Source: Gammaproteobacteria bacterium
GTDB lineage: Bacteria; Gemmatimonadota; Gemmatimonadetes; Longimicrobiales; Gaopeijiaceae
DNA length: 64,000 nt
Direction: 5' to 3'
Assembly: GCA_028819075.1 (NCBI GenBank)
Contig: JAPPMM010000017.1
Location: 1 to 64,000, forward strand
Position 1 is the stretch's first letter; each line of letters starts with the position of its first letter. The notes beneath the pieces were generated by a model that saw only the letters and a program-made list of their open reading frames with translations, was not told where the DNA came from and did not search any database. Below, piece after piece: positions 59,684 through 64,000 of this stretch. Position numbers and translations under genes: made by a program.

Positions 59684-59704
59684 CGGGGCTACGTACTCTA
59701 ATCT
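59677..59704 (+). promoter_or_regulatory. Plus-strand promoter of the 59818 gene
   Basis: TTGTCA (59677-59682) and TAATCT (59699-59704) with a 16-base spacer. Because both -35 elements occupy the same bases, only one polymerase can bind at a time. Confidence 0.45.
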
Positions 59705-59817
59705 ATTCCGTGTTTCGCCACAGGCGAACGCCGCGCGGCGATGCAGGGTACCCGGCCGGGGCGGTGGGTCGGGCGACAGGCATAACGGGAACGAAACGCA
59801 AGGAAGGGTTGGACGGG

Positions 59818-61974
59818 ATGCTCGATAGACTGTGGTGCTTCGGGTCGGCCTGGCGCTCAGGTCGCAGAGGATTCCTGATCTGCGCGGTCACCCTGGGCAG
59901 CGGTCTGGTCGCCGGGTGCGGCGACGGGGGGGATGCGGGGGAGGTCCGGCTGCTCCCCGGGAGCGAGGAGATCCTGCACCGCGTCCTCGAGGCCGAGGAC
60001 TCCCGTTCGCGCGACCCCGCCGCGCACTTCACGTTCCTCGAGGGAATCTCCTGGCCCGACCCGGAGGTGCAGCGGATCGCCGTGCGCGCGCTGGGGCGCC
60101 AGGAGAATCCTGCGGTTCTGGTGGACATCGGGTCCATGCTGGAGAGTTCCTACGCCGACATCAGGGTCGAGGCCATCAACGCCAGCGCGCAGGCGGTTGC
60201 CGGCAGCGACCCCCGCCGGGCGATGGCGGCGCTGATCAACTACCTGCCCCGCGAGAGGGATCCCGAGGTGCGGGGCGCGGTCCTGGAGGCGATGGGCCGG
60301 CTCTCGTACCGGGATGCCGATGAGGTGCGGCAGGCCTACGACCTGCTGCTCGAGAATCTGGTCGCGGGACTCACGGGAGGCGGGGCCGTAACCCTGCGGT
60401 CGGTGCCCCACCCCGTAGTTCTAGGCGGGACTCGCGCGCTGGAAAACCTGGTTCGCACGCAGTCGCAGTTCACGCCTCCCCCGTTCGTGTTGGCGGCACT
60501 CGCGGAGTTGGCCGGCTACCGCGGGGCGGACGGCGAGGAGGGCGCGCAGGTGCGGCGGCTCGCCCTGGCGGGACTGGTGAGCGCGGGAAGACCCGCCGAA
60601 GACGTGATCGCGGCCGCGCTGGCGGACGAGGACGCGCAGGTGCGACGCCTCGCCGTCCTCGCCATCGGGGAAGGCGCGCTCGACGAGGTGCGGGCTCCGC
60701 TCGCGCAGGCGCTCGCCGACACGAGTCACTTGGTGCGGGTGGAGGCCGTGCGAGCGCTGAGCGAACGTGTGGACGGCAGCCAGGCGTGCGTGGAGCTGGC
60801 GGCGTTGCTCCAGGACCCGAGCGCGCACGTGGCTCTGGAGGCCATCGACCGCCTCGCCGGTTGTCCGCCGGAGACCGCTCTGACGCCTCTCGACGCACTG
60901 GCCCAGCGGGCCGATTCCGTGTCGGCCGGCGACTGGCACCGGGCGGCGCGCAGCCTGGTGGCGCTGGCCGCGGTGTCGTCCTTCACGGCCGCCCGCCGGC
61001 TGCCCGCATTCTCCGCTCATCCGGTCTGGCAGATGCGCATGTACGCCGCGCGCGCCGCGGCCCGCCTGGAACTCGTGCCCGCGCTCCTGGCGCTGGCCGG
61101 TGACGAGCACTGGAACGTGCGTGAGGCGGCCATCGCCGGGCTCGCGCCGCTGGTGGGCAACGACGCCGACTCGGTCTACCTCGACGCCCTGGGCGCGGAC
61201 GATCCGCAACTGGTGCTGACGGCGGCCCGATCGCTCGCCGGAAGCCCGCATCCGGACGTGCTGCCGGCCGCCTTCGCCGCGCTCGAGCGCATGAGCGCCG
61301 ATCGCAAGGAGACCCACCGGGACGTGCGCCTGGAACTCCTGCAGAGGATACGCGAACTGGGTTCCCTGGACGACCTCGATCGCGTACAGCCCTACATGGA
61401 GGACTACGATCCGGTGGTTGCCCTGGTCGCCGAATACCTCCGCAACGAGTGGACCGGAAGCGACCTTCGCTGGGCTCGTCCCTCGCCGCCGGAGCGGGCG
61501 CCGATGCCCACCTTCGAGGAGATGCGCGAGATGGCCGCTTCCCGGGCCGTGATCCGCATCGCCGGGGGCGGCGAGATCGTCCTCGAGCTGCTCCCGTTCG
61601 AGTCGCCCGCCAACACGGCGCGCTTCGTCCGCCTCGCGCGCGAAGGATACCTGGACGGTCTCACCTTCCATCGGGTGGTTCCCAACTTCGTCATCCAGGG
61701 GGGCAGCCCGGGGGCGAACGAGTACCACGGGGACGGGCCCTATACGCGCGACGAACTGACCATGCGCTCGCACGTGCGCGGCACCGTCGGCATCTCGACC
61801 CGGGGGCGCGACACCGGCGACGGCCAGATCTTCGTGAACCTGGTGGACAACCCCCGCCTCGACCACAACTACACCATCATCGCCAGGGTGGTGGAAGGGA
61901 TGGAGGTGGTCGACGGCGTCCTCGAAGGGGCCGTCATGGAAGAGGTAAGCGTTCTGGAACCGGCGCCCGAGTAG
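59818..61974 (+). CDS. Lipoprotein with HEAT repeats and C-terminal cyclophilin
   Basis: 718 residues from ATG 59818 (AAGGAAGG upstream). The lipobox LVAGCG places it in the envelope. About 500 residues of HEAT-like helical repeats follow (VQRIAVRALGRQENPAV, VRRLAVLAIGEGALDEV, VREAAIAGLAPLVG), then a cyclophilin-type peptidyl-prolyl isomerase from about 574: ANTARFVRLAREGYLDGLTFHRVVPNF split as FHRVVPNFVIQGG, then GQIFVNLVDNPRLDHNYTI. It probably binds and isomerises outer-membrane or periplasmic clients, with the HEAT array as a scaffold. Confidence 0.86.
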   Translation: MLDRLWCFGSAWRSGRRGFLICAVTLGSGLVAGCGDGGDAGEVRLLPGSEEILHRVLEAEDSRSRDPAAHFTFLEGISWPDPEVQRIAVRALGRQENPAVLVDIGSMLESSYADIRVEAINASAQAVAGSDPRRAMAALINYLPRERDPEVRGAVLEAMGRLSYRDADEVRQAYDLLLENLVAGLTGGGAVTLRSVPHPVVLGGTRALENLVRTQSQFTPPPFVLAALAELAGYRGADGEEGAQVRRLALAGLVSAGRPAEDVIAAALADEDAQVRRLAVLAIGEGALDEVRAPLAQALADTSHLVRVEAVRALSERVDGSQACVELAALLQDPSAHVALEAIDRLAGCPPETALTPLDALAQRADSVSAGDWHRAARSLVALAAVSSFTAARRLPAFSAHPVWQMRMYAARAAARLELVPALLALAGDEHWNVREAAIAGLAPLVGNDADSVYLDALGADDPQLVLTAARSLAGSPHPDVLPAAFAALERMSADRKETHRDVRLELLQRIRELGSLDDLDRVQPYMEDYDPVVALVAEYLRNEWTGSDLRWARPSPPERAPMPTFEEMREMAASRAVIRIAGGGEIVLELLPFESPANTARFVRLAREGYLDGLTFHRVVPNFVIQGGSPGANEYHGDGPYTRDELTMRSHVRGTVGISTRGRDTGDGQIFVNLVDNPRLDHNYTIIARVVEGMEVVDGVLEGAVMEEVSVLEPAPE

Positions 61975-62021
61975 GCTCCCGTCACCCGACCCCATCCCCG
62001 CGCACCCGCGAGACCAGCGTC

Positions 62022-62996
62022 ATGTCCCAGCGAAACATCCTCTACCTGTCGCGTGCCCACGTCGAGCAAGCCGGGGTTTCCATGGCGGAGATCATCGACG
62101 CGCTCGAGTTCATGTTCCGGGAGAAGGCGGCGGGCCGGGTGGAAATGCCGCCCAAGCCGGGCATCCATCCGCGGCCGGACTCCTTCCTGCACGCGATGCC
62201 GGCCTACGTCGAGCGTCAGAATGCCGCAGGGATCAAGTGGATCTCGGCCTATCCCAACAATCCCGCTCACGGACTGCCCTACATCAGCGGGCTGATCACG
62301 CTGAACGACCCGCAGACGGGGCTGCCGCTCGCGGTGATGGACGCGACCTGGATCACGGCCATGCGCACGGGGGCCGCGTCGGCGCTGGCGGGCAAATACC
62401 TCGCCCGTCCGGATGCGGCGAGCGTCGGCATCGTCGCCTGCGGCGTTCAGGGGCGCAGCAACCTCGAGGCCCTGTGCACCTTGTTCCCTGTGGAGCGGGT
62501 GCACGCGTACGACATCGACCAGGCCGTGATGCACGCCTATGCCGAGGAGATGGGCGAGCGCATGGGCGTCGAGGTGCGGCCGGTGGGAACCGTTGCGGAG
62601 GCGGTGCGGGGGATGGACATCGTCATCACCAGCGGCCCCATCCTGCTCGATCCCGACCCCGCCATCCCGCCCGGATGGCTTTCGCCCGGCGCCTTCGCCT
62701 GCCCGCTGGACTTCGACTCCTACTGGCAGGCGGACGCGTTTCGCGAGGCGGATCTGCTGACCACCGACGACAGCGCGCAGTTTGCCTACTACCAGAGCGG
62801 GAGCGGCTACTTCCGCGACACGCCGACGCCCCGCGCCGAGCTGAGCGACGTGATCGCGGGCAAGGTCGGACGGCGGGCGGCGGGCGATCGCATCATCGCC
62901 ATCCATCTGGGGCTGGCGCTCGAGGACATGGCCACGGCAAGACTCGTCTACGACCGGGCGCGCGCCGCCGGGATCGGCGTCGAGCTGGACATCTAA
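62022..62996 (+). CDS. Ornithine cyclodeaminase / mu-crystallin family enzyme
   Basis: 324 residues from ATG 62022. The family pattern is clear: an N-terminal substrate domain (EMPPKPGIHPRPDSFLHAMP, KWISAYPNNP), TGAASALAGKYLARPDA and the Rossmann segment VGIVACGVQGRSNLEAL. Members act on ornithine, alanine, ketimines or opine-like products using NAD(P)H. The specific reaction is not deducible. The next gene follows without a gap, so the two are probably one operon. Confidence 0.87.
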   Translation: MSQRNILYLSRAHVEQAGVSMAEIIDALEFMFREKAAGRVEMPPKPGIHPRPDSFLHAMPAYVERQNAAGIKWISAYPNNPAHGLPYISGLITLNDPQTGLPLAVMDATWITAMRTGAASALAGKYLARPDAASVGIVACGVQGRSNLEALCTLFPVERVHAYDIDQAVMHAYAEEMGERMGVEVRPVGTVAEAVRGMDIVITSGPILLDPDPAIPPGWLSPGAFACPLDFDSYWQADAFREADLLTTDDSAQFAYYQSGSGYFRDTPTPRAELSDVIAGKVGRRAAGDRIIAIHLGLALEDMATARLVYDRARAAGIGVELDI

Positions 62997-63560
62997 GTGG
63001 CTGAACGGGGCAGGACCGAGATCCGCCGGCGTGACCGGGCCAGGGACGACGCCTGGACCCGCGACTTCATCCGGCAGGCACGCGTCGGGGTCCTCGCCAT
63101 GACCCGCGGCGAGCAGCCTCTCGTGAACAGCAACCTGTTCGTGTACGATCCCGCCCGGCACGCCGTCTACATCCATACCGCGCGCACGGGGCTGACCCGC
63201 GACACCCTGTCCCGTTCCGTGCCGGTGTGTTTTTCGGCCTTCGAGATGGGGCGCCTGCTGCCGGCGGACGAGGCGCTGGAGTTCAGCGTCGAATTCGCCA
63301 GCGTCACGGCGTTCGGGAACGGGAGCGTGGTGGAGGATCCCGTGGAGGAGCGCGAGGCGCTGCAGATGCTCCTCGACAAGTACGCGCCCGAGCTGCGGCC
63401 CGGCCGCGACTACCGCGCAATCACGGAGGGCGAGTTGAAGCGCACCGCCGTGTACCGCATCGACATCGAGGACTGGACCGGAAAGCTCAAGCTGGTGGAG
63501 GACGAGTTTCCCGGCGCCTTCCGCGTGCCTCCGCCGGAGATCTTCCCTCGGGCCCGCTGA
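62997..63560 (+). CDS. Pyridoxamine-5'-phosphate-oxidase-fold protein
   Basis: 187 residues starting at a GTG directly after the previous stop. The split-barrel flavin-binding pattern is visible: VGVLAMTRGEQPLVNSNLFVYD, AVYIHTARTGLTRDTL, VCFSAFEMGRLLPAD and the end TAVYRIDIEDWTGKLKLVE. Relatives are NimA-type or F420/FMN-dependent reductases. The role is unknown; the neighbour suggests amine or amino-acid metabolism. Confidence 0.8.
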   Translation: MAERGRTEIRRRDRARDDAWTRDFIRQARVGVLAMTRGEQPLVNSNLFVYDPARHAVYIHTARTGLTRDTLSRSVPVCFSAFEMGRLLPADEALEFSVEFASVTAFGNGSVVEDPVEEREALQMLLDKYAPELRPGRDYRAITEGELKRTAVYRIDIEDWTGKLKLVEDEFPGAFRVPPPEIFPRAR

Positions 63561-63583
63561 GTTGGAGCCTTAAGCGGGACGGC

Positions 63584-64000
63584 TCAGGGATCGGCGTGGA
63601 GAAACGTGCACAGGGCGAAGACCTCGACGCCCATCGCCTCGAGGTGCTTCCGCCCGGGTAGCTCTGGCAGATCCACGACGAAGCCGGCCCCCACGACTTC
63701 ACCACCCATGCCGCGGATCAACTCGATCGCGGCGGCCGCGCTCCCGCCGGTCGCGACCAGATCGTCGATGAGCAGGACGCGCATTCCCTCGCGGATCGAG
63801 CCGGTCTGCATCTCCAGGCGCCCGGTGCCGTACTCGAGCGCGTAGTCGGCGCCCACCACCTCGCCGGGCAGCTTCCCGGCCTTCCGCACCGGCACGAAGC
63901 CGACCTCGAGCCGCTGCGCCACCGGGACGCCGAAGATGAAGCCTCGAGCCTCGATGCCGGCCACGGCGTCCGGCGTCTCCGGGGCGAACCGCCGCGCCAG
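63584..64000 (-). CDS. apt: Adenine phosphoribosyltransferase (5' end beyond the window)
   Basis: Apt salvages adenine to AMP with PRPP. The visible 138 residues, cut at the right edge, include GIEARGFIFGVPVAQRL, VPVRKAGKLPGEVVGADYALEYG and the PRPP loop VLLIDDLVATGGSA, all diagnostic. Only the first 40 or so residues of the usual 170-180 are missing. It is convergent with the PNPOx-fold gene. Confidence 0.93.
   Translation of the reverse strand: MARRFAPETPDAVAGIEARGFIFGVPVAQRLEVGFVPVRKAGKLPGEVVGADYALEYGTGRLEMQTGSIREGMRVLLIDDLVATGGSAAAAIELIRGMGGEVVGAGFVVDLPELPGRKHLEAMGVEVFALCTFLHADP

Overview
The window looks like chromosomal DNA of a GC-rich environmental bacterium. An uncultured or poorly characterised Gemmatimonadota (or close relative) is my best guess. 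The reasons are a high-GC genome that also carries a Bacteroidota-style SusC/SusD pair, a DUF5916 protein, lipoprotein beta-propellers, exported twin-domain amidohydrolases and a HEAT-cyclophilin lipoprotein. This assignment is inference from gene content; no marker comparison could be run.

Region by region. 1-1111 has no convincing gene but is dense in inverted repeats and has a tRNA/tmRNA-3'-end-like piece near 866-895. 1112-3935 holds a lipoprotein beta-propeller and a tyrosine recombinase, probably the remains of an integrated element. 4023-4754 is an hsp20 gene with a good sigma-54 promoter and paired upstream sites. 4774-11302 is housekeeping: trpS-dapA-like, purA, ffh, rpsP, rimM and trmD. 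11303-17107 is a SusC/SusD pair with two small lipoproteins, sitting inside the normally compact rpsP-rimM-trmD-rplS block, which resumes at 17283 with rplS and rnhB, followed by tRNA-Lys. 18525-29878 is a run of envelope and catabolic genes: M23 peptidase, FAD oxidoreductase, plug-domain protein, exported amidase, fatty-acid desaturase, GPP34 protein, beta-propeller/TIKI-like fusion and double amidohydrolase.

29950-30608, 43613-42979 and 55140-54470 are three VapBC-type toxin-antitoxin modules, two with clear inverted-repeat operators of the same geometry. 31951-38926 (minus strand) is a PaoABC-like exported molybdenum hydroxylase whose genes are separated by a small membrane protein and by a single-chain histidine kinase/response regulator/DNA-binding protein. 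39116-50892 holds two DinB-like proteins, a divergent dicarboxylate-type symporter, a MATE exporter, a gamma-glutamyltransferase and an Lhr-type helicase. 50907-54458 is a compact three-gene set: exported rhodanese, RnfD/NqrB-like membrane protein with a Cys-rich Sel1-like tail, and a membrane-anchored FGE-fold protein. 55209-64000 holds a DUF5916 barrel protein, a membrane protein with three related winged-helix-like modules, the HEAT-cyclophilin protein, an ornithine-cyclodeaminase-family enzyme, a PNPOx-fold protein and a partial apt gene.

Most genes are tightly packed, with ATGA-type overlaps. Some promoters can be read directly. Three genes (MATE, GGT, Lhr) have a -10-like hexamer only 6-9 bases before ATG and no ribosome binding site, suggesting leaderless transcripts.
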